Source: Salinibaculum rarum (GTDB taxonomy: Archaea > Halobacteriota > Halobacteria > Halobacteriales > Haloarculaceae). From it: 64,000 bases of DNA. Positions 7,275 to 15,285 of this stretch are shown piece by piece. Position numbers and translations under genes: made by a program. Position 1 is the stretch's first letter; each line of letters starts with the position of its first letter. The notes beneath the pieces were generated by a model that saw only the letters and a program-made list of their open reading frames with translations, did no database searches and was not told the DNA's origin. The DNA lies in NCBI RefSeq assembly GCF_030505615.1, contig NZ_CP129992.1:372001-436000 (forward strand), in the 5' to 3' direction.

Positions 7275-8366
7275 CTACTCCCACCGAAACACGCCGTCCT
7301 GCTGGATTACCTCGCCGTCGACCTCGATTGTCGTCCCCTCGGTTCGCATCTCGGTGATGAGGTCGACGTGGACGGCGCTGTCGTTACCGCTCTCGCCGTC
7401 GGGCAGACAGGCGTCGTAGGCCCGCCCGAGCGCCAGGTGGACCGTGCCGGCCATCTTCTCGTCGAAGAGAATCTGCCCGGTCGGCCGGTCGATACCGCGG
7501 TTCATCCCGATGCCGAGTTCGCCCAGTTGCGTTGCGCCGCCGTCGGTTTCGAGGACCGACTCGATGACATCTGCCCCGGTGGCGGCTTCCCAGTCGACGA
7601 CGACGCCGTCTTTGAACACGAGGCGGACGTCCTCGACCTGCGTTCCCTGAATCGTCATCGGCACGTCGAAGACCACCTGCCCGGCGGTGTCGTAGGGCGC
7701 GGTGAACACTTCGCCACTGGGGAGGTTGTGCGAGTCGTCGGCGACGCTGGCCGTGGAGTTGACCGCCGTCCGACCATCGATAAAGAGTGTGAGGTCCGTC
7801 GCGTCACCCGCCTTGCGGATGCGGACCTCGCTGCCCTCGTCGAGAATCCGCTTCAGTTGTGCCATCTCCTCGGAAAGGGACTCCCAGTCGCGGAGGATGG
7901 CGTCGTAGACGAAATCGCGGTAGGCTTCGACGCTCATCCCGGCCTGCTGGGCCATCGCTCGGGTCGGGTGGACTGTCGAGACCCAGTCGGTGTCAAGGCG
8001 GGCCTCCCGAATCTCCTCGCGCGCTTTCGCGTACGCCTGCGTCCGTTCATCCGGCACGTCCGCAGTCGCGCTCGTGTTGCGCGTCCCGCGCAACGAGAGA
8101 ACGCTGTCAGCACGCTCGTACATTTCGCGTTCGTAAGCGGGGTCTGAATCGAAATTGCCGTCATGGGCACGGAGATAGGCACGGGTGAGCTCGTCGCTGT
8201 CGTAGCAGGCAAGCAGGTTCGCGCCGCGCTCGCCGAGTGTCTCGGCGACGGCGACGCCCAACTCGTGTGCGCCTTCGCCGACGCGAACGACGACGTCGTC
8301 GCCGGAGTCGATGCGTGCGCTCCAGTCGACCAACGTTTCGGCGTGCTCGGAGACGCGCTGGTCCAT
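7275..8366 (-). CDS. M29-family aminopeptidase
   Basis: A 363-residue metallo-aminopeptidase of the thermophilic aminopeptidase T family (M29). The N-terminal Rossmann-like half begins 'MDQRVSEHAETLVDWSARI'. The C-terminal half carries the metal-binding elements: 'NLPSGEVFTAPYD' (Glu), 'GELGIGMN' (Glu), 'MAGTVHLALGRAY' (His) and 'AVHVDLITEM' (His/Asp). These enzymes use two metals to remove N-terminal residues from peptides in the cytoplasm. Length is slightly below the usual 370-410. It heads a likely two-gene operon with the small protein at 7034-7270. Confidence 0.9.
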   Translation of the reverse strand: MDQRVSEHAETLVDWSARIDSGDDVVVRVGEGAHELGVAVAETLGERGANLLACYDSDELTRAYLRAHDGNFDSDPAYEREMYERADSVLSLRGTRNTSATADVPDERTQAYAKAREEIREARLDTDWVSTVHPTRAMAQQAGMSVEAYRDFVYDAILRDWESLSEEMAQLKRILDEGSEVRIRKAGDATDLTLFIDGRTAVNSTASVADDSHNLPSGEVFTAPYDTAGQVVFDVPMTIQGTQVEDVRLVFKDGVVVDWEAATGADVIESVLETDGGATQLGELGIGMNRGIDRPTGQILFDEKMAGTVHLALGRAYDACLPDGESGNDSAVHVDLITEMRTEGTTIEVDGEVIQQDGVFRWE

Positions 8367-8402
8367 ACCCGGTAGTCACACTCGCAGAATAAAGGTCCTC
8401 GC

Positions 8403-9269
8403 TCAGACGCGCGAGCCGACCTCGCCGAGCGGGCGTTCGACGGTGTCGGTCGGCGTCTGGAGGCGGACCGGCGTGTCCGGCGAGACGCCAGCAAAGTGAA
8501 GATGGAGTTGGTAGCTCCCGTCGGACTGGACCGGAGCGGCCTCGTACTGACGGTCGACGGTCGCCCAGACGTACTCGCCGGCGTGCTGGGCGTCGACCGT
8601 ACCGGCAATCGACCACTCCTGGACGCTCGCCTGCGAACTGGTATCGAATGCGGTCCCGGCCATCGGATGGCTCCGCTCGTACCAGCTATCCTCCTGCCCG
8701 ATGAATCCCTCGTCGAGGGCGTAGACATCGGAGAATCCCACTTTCTGGAGGCCGGCCGCCCGAATCGAGGAGAGGTGGTGGGGACAGCCACAGTAGGTCA
8801 CGACGCGGTCGTCGAACCGCCACCCCTCGATGCCGCCGCCCTTGGAGTTGGGCTGGGCCGACGAGAGCACGGCACCGTAGACGTGGGCCCGTTCGTACTG
8901 TTCGAGTCCGCGCGAGTCGACCACCCGGATGTCACCGCGGCGATACCACTGCTCGACGACGTCGATGGGCGCGAGTTTGACCGTCTCGCCGTTGACATCG
9001 AGCGTGTCGAACGAGTCGGTGTCGACGTCCGGACGCGGTGGCTGGTCGGCAAACGCCGGGGGCCGACCGTCCGCCGGGTCGTCGTCGGTGGGGTACTCGC
9101 CGTTGGCGACGAAGGTCGTCGAGAGCGTACCCGGGTGTTCGAAGGGGGCACTTCCGGCCCCGGAGACGGTGCCGTCGCCCGACGGGCCACCGGACCCACC
9201 CCCGGAACAGCCGGCCAGTCCGCCGCCGACACCCGTGGCCATCGCAGCGAGAAACGTACGTCGGTTCAC
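8403..9269 (-). CDS. Tat-exported lipoprotein with rhodanese-like domain
   Basis: A 288-residue secreted lipoprotein. The GTG at 9269 gives an N-terminus VNRRTFLAAMATGVGGGLAGC: a twin-arginine motif, hydrophobic stretch and lipobox cysteine, which fits haloarchaeal Tat lipoproteins. No ATG is available close upstream, and the longer frame has no signal. After a Gly/Ser-rich linker, a rhodanese domain spans about residues 95-195 ('DIRVVDSRGLEQYERAHVYG' and the active loop 'VVTYCGCPHHLSS' with a candidate catalytic Cys). The C-terminal 90 residues form a beta-rich domain. Sulfur transfer or a redox role at the cell surface is likely, but the acceptor is unknown. Confidence 0.83.
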   Translation of the reverse strand: MNRRTFLAAMATGVGGGLAGCSGGGSGGPSGDGTVSGAGSAPFEHPGTLSTTFVANGEYPTDDDPADGRPPAFADQPPRPDVDTDSFDTLDVNGETVKLAPIDVVEQWYRRGDIRVVDSRGLEQYERAHVYGAVLSSAQPNSKGGGIEGWRFDDRVVTYCGCPHHLSSIRAAGLQKVGFSDVYALDEGFIGQEDSWYERSHPMAGTAFDTSSQASVQEWSIAGTVDAQHAGEYVWATVDRQYEAAPVQSDGSYQLHLHFAGVSPDTPVRLQTPTDTVERPLGEVGSRV

Positions 9270-9426
9270 TGTGAGAGCGTTACGACCAGGCACGCAAAAA
9301 TCTACTGCCAGCGGCTCGGGTCGGCTCGTTGGCGAGAGTCGCTGCGAAGAGAGAAACCAGCGTGAGAGCGGGAAAGAACGACACACTGAGCAGCGCAGTT
9401 TTATTGTCTGGCTGAGAGGTATAGGT

Positions 9427-9882
9427 ATGATAGGTCTCACAGCCCTCTTCGAGGCTGGTATCGTCGTCCAGTCGGTCGTGTCGCGCACACCGGATGTGGA
9501 CCCGGGAGTCGGCCTCGGCGGCAGTGCCGTCAGTGCGTTTCTCTCGACGCTGCTCGTCGGTGGCATCCTGATTGCGCTCACACCGGCGTACACCGAGCGG
9601 TTGGTCGACCGCATCGCCGACGACGCAATCGGGTCGTTCATCTACGGCCTGCTCGTCCTGGTCTCCCTCATCCTGGTCGTGGTCGTGTTGGCGCTCACCA
9701 TCGTCGGCGTCGTCGTCGCCGTGCCACTCGCTATCGTCGTAGGTCTCATGTGGGCGGCCGGCGCAGCCATCGCGTTCGTCGCCATCGGCGAGCGACTGGC
9801 TGTGAGACCGAGAGTCGGGACTACCCGACCTGAAAAAACGGAGAAAGGTAGTGTGAGGCTCGCGTCGCTCGAATCTCGCTAG
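9427..9882 (+). CDS. Membrane protein, possibly C-terminally shortened
   Basis: A 151-residue protein with three hydrophobic segments: about 38-55 ('STLLVGGILIALTP'), 75-100 ('GLLVLVSLILVVVVLALTIV') and 102-128. Related haloarchaeal membrane proteins, as far as recalled, usually continue beyond the 'AIGERL' motif with one or two more helices. Here the frame leaves the hydrophobic pattern after 'GERLAVRP' and ends in a basic tail that overlaps the aconitase stop by 4 bp, which suggests truncation. The ATG at 9427 is chosen for the onset of the family-like sequence. A TATA-like TTTTAT lies about 9401-9406. Function is unknown. Confidence 0.6.
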   Translation: MIGLTALFEAGIVVQSVVSRTPDVDPGVGLGGSAVSAFLSTLLVGGILIALTPAYTERLVDRIADDAIGSFIYGLLVLVSLILVVVVLALTIVGVVVAVPLAIVVGLMWAAGAAIAFVAIGERLAVRPRVGTTRPEKTEKGSVRLASLESR

Positions 9883-11849
9883 TCGTCTGCGGGTGCCGCG
9901 CCACCCTCGTCGTGTTTCTGCTTGACGTGGGTGAGCTTGCCACCGTCGGCGAGGATTTCGCGCTCACGCTCGGACGCGTCGAGGTGGCCCGTCAGTTCCC
10001 AGTCGTCGTTCACGCGGACTGTGAACTCTTCCTGACCGGAGCGGACAGCCTCGGCGACGTCGTCGACGATTTCGATGTCGTCGCCCTGCTCGATCTTCTC
10101 GTAGTCCTCCTCGTCGATTTCGAGGGGGAGCAGACCGAAGTTGAACAGGTTCGCCTTGTGGATGCGGGCGAAGCTCTGTGCGAGGACGCCCTCGATACCG
10201 AGGTACATCGGGCACAGGGCCGCGTGTTCACGCGAGGAGCCCTGGCCGTAGTTCTCGCCGGCGACGAGGAAGCCACCGTCACTGTCGAGGGCACGCTGTG
10301 CGAACGTGTCGTCGACACGCGAGAGCGTGAACTCGGAGAGTTTCGGGATGTTCGACCGGTACATCAGGATGTCCTGGGTCGCAGGGATGATGTGGTCGGT
10401 CGTGATGTTGTCCTCCATCTTGAGGAGGGTCTCGCCTTCGAGGTGGGCGTCGAGGGGGTCCTTCAGCGGCACGTCGCCGATGTTGGGCCCTTTGACGAGT
10501 TCGTCGTCGACGGCTTCCTCGGGCTCGATGATGTCGGTCTTCGAGCCGTCGAAGGTCTCGGGGAGTTCGAAGCCGGGGTCCTCGAGGTCGCCGAGTTCGT
10601 CGGCGAGGTCACGCGGGTCGACGATTTCGCCCTTGATGGCCGCCGCGGTGGCGACTTCCGGCGAGCAGAGGTAGACGTTGTCGTCCTCGATGCCGGAGCG
10701 ACCCTCGAAGTTCCGGTTGAACGTCCGGAGGCTGACCGAATCGGAACCGGGCACGTGGCCGATACCGATACAGGCACCGCAGGTCGCTTCGGAGAAGTTC
10801 ACACCGGCAGCCATCAGCTCGGCCGTCCAGCCCTGACGGGCCAGAATCTCGGAGGCCTGCTTGGAGGCGGGTGCGATAATCATCTCCGTTTTCATGTCGA
10901 CTTCGCGGCCTTCCAGCATCTTCGCGGCCGGGAGGATGTCCGGGTAGCCACCGTTCGTACAGGAGCCGATCATGACCTGCTCGACGTCCTCGCCAGCGGC
11001 CTCGCGGACGGGGACGACCTTGTCGGGCATGCTCGGGCACGCGATGAGCGGCTCGATCTCCGAGAGGTCGATGGTGATCTGGTCGGCGTACTCGGCGTCG
11101 TCGTCGGGCTGGAGTTCGACGTACTCGTCCTCGCGGCCGAGTTTCGAGAGGTAGTCCTCGGTCTTCTCGTCGGTCGGGAAGATAGAGGAGGTCGCACCGA
11201 GTTCCGTCCCCATGTTGGTGATGGTGGTCCGCTCCGGAACGGAGAGGGTCTCGACACCGGGGCCGGTGTACTCGAAGATTTTGCCGACGCCGCCCTTCAC
11301 GGAGAGACGACGGAGCATCTCCAAGATGACGTCCTTCGCGGTGGCCCACGCGGGCAGTTCGCCCTCGAGGCGCACGTTGACGACTTCCGGCATCTCGACG
11401 TAGTAGGCGCCGCCACCCATGGCGACGGCCACGTCAAGGCCACCGGAACCGATTGCGAGTTCGCCCATACCGCCGGGCGTCGGCGTGTGTGAGTCAGAGC
11501 CAAGGAGCGTCTTGCCGGGGGCGGCGAAGTTCTCCTTGTGGACGTTGTGGCAGATACCGTTACCGGGCCGCGAGAAGTAGGCGCCGAACTTGCCGGCCGC
11601 AGATCGCAGGAATCGGTGGTCGTCCGTGTTCTTAAAGTCGAACTGATAGGTCTGGTGGTCGCAGTACTGCGCTGCGAGTTCGGTCTGGACTTCGTCGAGG
11701 CCGAGTGCCTCGAACTGCAGCCAGACCAGTGTTCCAGTCGTGTCCTGTGTGAGTACCTGGTCGATCTCGATGCCGATCTCCTCGCCGGGCGTGAGTTCGC
11801 CCTCGACGAGGTGGTCATCGAGAATCTTCTCGGTAAGTGTCTGTCCCAT
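9879..11849 (-). CDS. acn: Aconitate hydratase
   Basis: A 656-residue aconitase interconverting citrate and isocitrate in the TCA cycle. The three [4Fe-4S] cysteines are visible in 'IGSCTNGG' and 'TCGACIGIGH'. Substrate-binding elements include 'GSDSHTPTPGGMG', 'GENYGQGSSREHAAL' and 'SFARIHKANLFNFGLLPL'. The length matches the archaeal/bacterial single-chain form of about 650 residues, shorter than the IRP-like AcnA of about 890. The ATG at 11849 gives MGQTLTEKILDDHLVEGEL. It is monocistronic: the converging membrane gene overlaps its stop by 4 bp, and 100 bp of AT-richer sequence with the mobile-element nest lies upstream. Confidence 0.96.
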   Translation of the reverse strand: MGQTLTEKILDDHLVEGELTPGEEIGIEIDQVLTQDTTGTLVWLQFEALGLDEVQTELAAQYCDHQTYQFDFKNTDDHRFLRSAAGKFGAYFSRPGNGICHNVHKENFAAPGKTLLGSDSHTPTPGGMGELAIGSGGLDVAVAMGGGAYYVEMPEVVNVRLEGELPAWATAKDVILEMLRRLSVKGGVGKIFEYTGPGVETLSVPERTTITNMGTELGATSSIFPTDEKTEDYLSKLGREDEYVELQPDDDAEYADQITIDLSEIEPLIACPSMPDKVVPVREAAGEDVEQVMIGSCTNGGYPDILPAAKMLEGREVDMKTEMIIAPASKQASEILARQGWTAELMAAGVNFSEATCGACIGIGHVPGSDSVSLRTFNRNFEGRSGIEDDNVYLCSPEVATAAAIKGEIVDPRDLADELGDLEDPGFELPETFDGSKTDIIEPEEAVDDELVKGPNIGDVPLKDPLDAHLEGETLLKMEDNITTDHIIPATQDILMYRSNIPKLSEFTLSRVDDTFAQRALDSDGGFLVAGENYGQGSSREHAALCPMYLGIEGVLAQSFARIHKANLFNFGLLPLEIDEEDYEKIEQGDDIEIVDDVAEAVRSGQEEFTVRVNDDWELTGHLDASEREREILADGGKLTHVKQKHDEGGAAPADD

Positions 11850-12031
11850 AGCGTCCTAGGGTGGACCATCCGTAGACATAAATCATGTTGTTCGTCTGGC
11901 TGCGACTGGCAATATTCACAGTCCCAGACCGGAACCCAGTCTCACAGTCTGATACGGATTGCTGTAAGCCCGTACCGGATCGACTGCACGATTACGTGCG
12001 GTTGTCCCGGTAAAAAGTTACAGGTACGTGT

Positions 12032-13475
12032 TTACCCCGAGGATTCAACGGCCGGCACAGCCTGAGTCCGTGAAATCATCTCGTTGTCTCGGGAAACTCG
12101 CTTGAGTTCGTCGTAGGGATTGCGTCCCTGCTGGCGCCACGTCGCCAGCAGGGACAGCAGCGTCTCATGAACGAACATTCCGCGATCGTTCCGGAGCGTT
12201 CCGATAAGTTTCCGTAGGACCACCGGTTCACGGAGCGCGTTTTCGGCGGCGTTGTTTGTCGGAGAGACCGCTGGCTCACCGACGAAGGTGAGCCAGTGGT
12301 CGAGGCCACCTTCTATCTTTCCGAGCAGTGTTGCCACTGGTCCGTCGGGAACTGACCGCTCAATCAACGACTCAACCTCTCTACGTGCTACGCGCTGTAG
12401 TTCAGCTCGCTCACGAATGGTCAAGTCGCTCTCCAGCCGAGTCTGGAGAGCGACGTACAACTGCTTGAGAGAGTCGTAGATCGGTTTGCCTTCTGGCTGC
12501 TTCTCAGCGACATCTTCAGCCTCTCGCAGAATATGTGCCCAACACCGCTGTAAGTTGTCGCTGAAGGCTGGATAGGCCGTCCATCCATCACAGATGACCG
12601 TTCCCGCGAAGTCCTCGCCGAGGACTTCCGCGGGAACATCGCTCCCACGACTCTCTCTAACTGCGTACAGCGTGTGGCTCTCGGTGGTGAACGTCCAGAT
12701 CCAGGCCTGCTCGCCGTCACGCTTGATTCCTGTCTCATCGACATGAACAACGTCAGCCTGCTGGATCTGACGGCGAATCTGGTTGTATTCACAGCGACCG
12801 GCGCGCCAGCGCGCTCGGTCGCGTGCCATGCGGACGCGCCCGACAACTCCAGTCCATGCAACTGGTCGAAACGGTCTGCAATCTTCCGATAGGGGAAGCG
12901 ATAATCATACCTCGACAGTGCTGATTGGGCGATAACGTTCACCCCGAACTGCCCCTCATCGGGCAGTCGGGTGTGTGTAGCGACTGTCTCAGTCCCACAG
13001 GAGTCGCACTGGTAGCAGTGGCGGTTGTATTGCGTGACTTCTGGTGGCTGTGGGTCCGGAATCTCCTCGACGAGTCGGGGGCTGACGCCCACCGACTCGT
13101 CGAAGTGTTGGCCACACTCTGGACAACAGTCACAGGTGACCTCAACTTCTTCGTCTGGATCAGCTGTAGAGCGCCACTCCGGGTCGTGACCGTCCTTTCG
13201 TCCGGAGTGCCGCCATCAGTTCTGACATCGTCGTCTTCGTCGTCTTGCGAGGTCGGGGACTCGTCAGTCCCCGACCGTCGCTTACTCGGTGGTGTATGTG
13301 GATTCTCGTATTTGCGAAGGCGTGTTTCGAGTTCTTCGATTCGCTCTTGCTGCTCTTCGATTCGTTCGTCCTTTTGCTCAAGTTTCTCCTCCAGCTCGTC
13401 AATTCGCTCTTCCATCTGGAGAAACCGTGAGAGAAGTTCGTCTTTGCTGAGGTCATCCCAATCCACTATGACCAC
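12032..13475 (-). pseudogene. IS66-family transposase, broken by two frameshifts
   Basis: Three overlapping frames together give one IS66 transposase of about 480 residues. The N-terminal part (from ATG 13475) is a long coiled coil ('MEERIDELEEKLEQKDER' onward) followed by a 'PPSKRR' motif. A middle frame carries zinc-binding Cys pairs (CDCCPECG, CYQCDSCG) and 'GQFGVNVIAQSALSRYDYRF'. The C-terminal frame has the DDE domain: 'VVHVDETGIKRDGEQ', 'VICDGWTAYPAF' and 'SPTNNAAENALREPV'. Frame changes lie near 13205 (consistent with one lost G in CCGGACG) and near 12815. The catalytic residues survive, so decay is recent, or one of the shifts is a sequencing error. Confidence 0.88.
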
Positions 13476-13501
13476 CTCAGCGTTACCTCAGCAGGGCTAC
13501 C

Positions 13502-13529
13502 GGGATGGTCTCCGAGCGGAGACCATCCC
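13502..13529. promoter_or_regulatory. Perfect 12-bp hairpin just upstream of the IS66 transposase start
   Basis: GGGATGGTCTCC (13502-13513) and GGAGACCATCCC (13518-13529) form a perfect stem around a GAGC loop. The hairpin begins 27 bp upstream of the transposase ATG on the reverse strand, where it would lie in the 5' leader of any transcript entering from outside. Such leaders in insertion sequences often block translation of read-through transcripts; that role is inferred here. Confidence 0.5.
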
Positions 13530-13694
13530 TGGAGAAATTCAATTAGCCCTTGTTGAGGGTACATATCGCCCCGATTGGTCGCCTGTTACGAGATAGTGGC
13601 GAAATTCATCGGGGCTAAACACGTACAGTTACAGCAATCCGTATGAGTGGCCTGGACCGGACGACTTTTTTCAGCCGGTGCCGTGGAGTGGGCT

Positions 13695-14159
13695 ATGTTC
13701 AAGAGCGGTCGCTTCGTCGCCAGCCACCTCGAAGATTTGCGCGACAGTCAGGTCCAGCCAAACGGTGTCGACCTCACTCTCGATACCGTCTTCGAACAGG
13801 TCGGGGCTGGTCGCATCGAACGCGGCGACAAGACCATCGGTGAGCGCCGCGAACTCGACACCGAGGACGGACTGTTCTGTCTCGACCCCGGTGGCTACGT
13901 GGTCCGGTACGCCGAACGCGTCGTCATCCCGGACGACCACATCGGCTTTCTGTACCCGCGCTCGTCGCTGTTGCGAAACTCCTGTATGCTCGATACGGCC
14001 GTGTGGGACGCCGGCTACGAAGGCCGCGGCGAGGGACTGCTCGAAGTCCACCACCCGATAGAACTCGAACCGGGCGCCCGCATCGCCCAGCTCGTGCTCG
14101 CCGATGCCGCCCACGAGGGGACCTACGAGGGGTCCTACCAGGGAGAGCACATCGACTGA
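13695..14159 (+). CDS. dut: Deoxyuridine 5'-triphosphate nucleotidohydrolase (dUTPase)
   Basis: A 154-residue enzyme of the dUTPase/dCTP deaminase superfamily. Motifs seen in order: 'QPNGVDLTLDTVF', 'GFLYPRSSLLRNSCML' (PRSS-type substrate loop), 'TAVWDAGYEGRGEG' (beta-hairpin with Asp for uracil recognition) and 'LEPGARIAQLVL', with a Tyr/Gly-rich C-terminal arm 'EGTYEGSYQGEH'. It hydrolyses dUTP to dUMP, keeping uracil out of DNA. The ATG at 13695 (MFKSGRFVASHL) is preferred to a start in the spacer 48 bp upstream. The gene begins 49 bp after the 3-bp flank of the miniature element, so that insertion lies in its promoter region. Confidence 0.9.
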   Translation: MFKSGRFVASHLEDLRDSQVQPNGVDLTLDTVFEQVGAGRIERGDKTIGERRELDTEDGLFCLDPGGYVVRYAERVVIPDDHIGFLYPRSSLLRNSCMLDTAVWDAGYEGRGEGLLEVHHPIELEPGARIAQLVLADAAHEGTYEGSYQGEHID

Positions 14160-14225
14160 CCACAGGCGGATGACCTTCGGGTCACCGGGGGAGTGGTTTC
14201 AGGCTCTGAAACTGCCCGGTGCCAC

Positions 14226-14232
14226 TATATAA
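14226..14232 (+). promoter_or_regulatory. TATA box of the HalOD1 gene
   Basis: TATATAA lies 24-30 bp upstream of the ATG at 14256, the spacing expected for a leaderless haloarchaeal transcript starting at or near the first codon. The purine-rich AAGGAG that follows is too far from the start to act as a ribosome-binding site. Confidence 0.6.
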
Positions 14233-14255
14233 GGAGCTACAGTACACCCGGACGT

Positions 14256-14519
14256 ATGAGTTCCGAGGACGGAGAGGTGTACGTCATGCGTGCGGAGACA
14301 GACGAGGAGTGGGTGAGCCCGAAGCCAGTACGGACGGCCATCACCGACGCGCTCACCGAGGCAACGGCCCTAGAGGAGTCAGACATCGACACCATCGAGT
14401 CGTACGTCGACCTGACGGCCCTCCGTGGGGTCCTCGAGGGCGAAGACGACGACCTGACCTTCGACGTCGAAGGCCACGACGTGACAGTCACCGCCGACGG
14501 TGACATCAGCGTCGAATGA
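14256..14519 (+). CDS. HalOD1 output-domain protein
   Basis: An 87-residue protein consisting of a HalOD1 (haloarchaeal output domain 1) fold. The N-terminal part covers 'SPKPVRTAITDALTEATAL', then come helix 'IDTIESYVDLTALRGVL' and the closing beta-hairpin 'LTFDVEGHDVTVTADGDISV'. HalOD1 proteins occur alone or fused to receiver domains and are thought to be signalling outputs; no biochemical activity is established. The ATG at 14256 fits a leaderless promoter (TATATAA at 14226). It is a single-gene unit converging on the DsbA-like gene. Confidence 0.85.
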   Translation: MSSEDGEVYVMRAETDEEWVSPKPVRTAITDALTEATALEESDIDTIESYVDLTALRGVLEGEDDDLTFDVEGHDVTVTADGDISVE

Positions 14520-14555
14520 GGGAACGGACGAGGCCGTGACGCTGTCGCTGGCCGA

Positions 14556-15191
14556 CTAGGCGCCCTCGACGAGCCGTTCTAGCTGTTCTGGCGGGACTGC
14601 ACCGCGGGCGGCATACCCCTCGTAGGCGAAGGTCGGGACGCCAGTGACACCCTCGCGGCGTGCCCGGTCGAACAGGTCGTGGACCTCCGCACGCAGTCGG
14701 TCGTCGGCGAGTGCCGTCTCGACCACGTCGGGGTCGACACCCGCGTCCTCGGCGACGTCTCGGAGAACGTCCCGGTCGCCGATGTCCCGCCCGTCCTGCC
14801 AGAGGGCCGCGAACAGTGCTTCGTCGAACGCGAGCCACGTCTCGTAGTCGTGTGTCTCTTTGATGTGATAGGAGACGATCTGGGCGGGCAGGGAGTCGAT
14901 GTCCCGCGCGACGTCGAGGTCCATCTCGACGTCGTATTTCTCCTGGAGGCGACGGACGTTCTCCTTTGCCTGCTCGTAGTAGTCGTCGTCTTTGCCGTCG
15001 TCGACGGAGTGGTCGATGCTGTCGTCGGCGTTGCGCTGGCCGGCCCGCAAATCGAACGGGTGCCACTCGATTTCGAGGTCCGTCTCGCGCTCGTCTTGGT
15101 ACCGCCGGAGCGACTCCCGGCCGAGATAGCAGAACGGACAGACGTAATCGGAGTACACCGTGACGGTCTCCCCAGTGTCGGCGTCGGTCAT
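14556..15191 (-). CDS. DsbA-family oxidoreductase (FrnE-like)
   Basis: A 211-residue thioredoxin-fold protein with a helical insertion. The active site is 'YVCPFCYLG' (CPFC, residues about 19-22), and the cis-Pro loop is 'GVTGVPTFAYEG'. It lacks a signal peptide, so it acts in the cytoplasm. This subgroup, named after FrnE, includes 2-hydroxychromene isomerase-like and disulfide isomerase-like enzymes; the CxxC centre favours thiol-disulfide exchange. The ATG at 15191 (MTDADTGETVTVYSD) is chosen because the 37 upstream residues in frame are unstructured. The promoter region is shared with the divergent carotenoid oxygenase 94 bp away. Confidence 0.87.
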   Translation of the reverse strand: MTDADTGETVTVYSDYVCPFCYLGRESLRRYQDERETDLEIEWHPFDLRAGQRNADDSIDHSVDDGKDDDYYEQAKENVRRLQEKYDVEMDLDVARDIDSLPAQIVSYHIKETHDYETWLAFDEALFAALWQDGRDIGDRDVLRDVAEDAGVDPDVVETALADDRLRAEVHDLFDRARREGVTGVPTFAYEGYAARGAVPPEQLERLVEGA

Positions 15192-15285
15192 ACGAGTCCG
15201 TTGGGACTGCGGTCGGTTAAGCCCGTGGCCGGGGGCAGGTCCCATGTGACGAGGTTTCATGCCCGAGCGCCACCCACCAGCACCC

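Larger units (their letters stand above)
12024..13626 (-). mobile_element. IS66-type insertion sequence, 1603 bp, with 8-bp target duplication
   Basis: Terminal inverted repeats start GTACGTGTTTA on both ends: top strand 12024 onward, reverse complement of the end at 13626 for the right. They continue with an imperfect CCCCGA-type block. The flanks are a direct repeat AGTTACAG (12016-12023 and 13627-13634), the 8 bp expected for the IS66 family. The single transposase frame (reverse strand) is disrupted, and its stop lies 8 bp from the left end. The element sits inside the 80-bp miniature repeat. Confidence 0.85.
11953..13643. repeat. 80-bp miniature element copy, split by an IS66-type insertion
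   Basis: The left part (11953-12023, 71 bp) and right part (13635-13643, 9 bp) together equal, in reverse orientation, the intact 80-bp element at 33215-33294. They match base for base after removing the insert at 12024-13626 and one copy of the 8-bp repeat AGTTACAG. Terminal inverted repeats are TACGGATTGCTGTAA. TGA flanks both sides (11950-11952 and 13644-13646), consistent with a 3-bp target duplication. The element encodes nothing and must be moved in trans. Confidence 0.8.

Noticed and set aside
12421..13475. Programmed frameshifting in the IS66 transposase
   Set aside because: There are two separate frame changes, no slippery heptamer is evident, and IS66 transposases are normally read in one frame; decay or sequencing error is simpler.
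11953..13643. The 80-bp miniature element as an internal-deletion derivative of the IS66-type element
   Set aside because: The 71-bp left block looked like an IS end at first, but the GTACGTGTTTA inverted repeats and the 8-bp AGTTACAG duplication show that the IS inserted into the miniature element, not the reverse.
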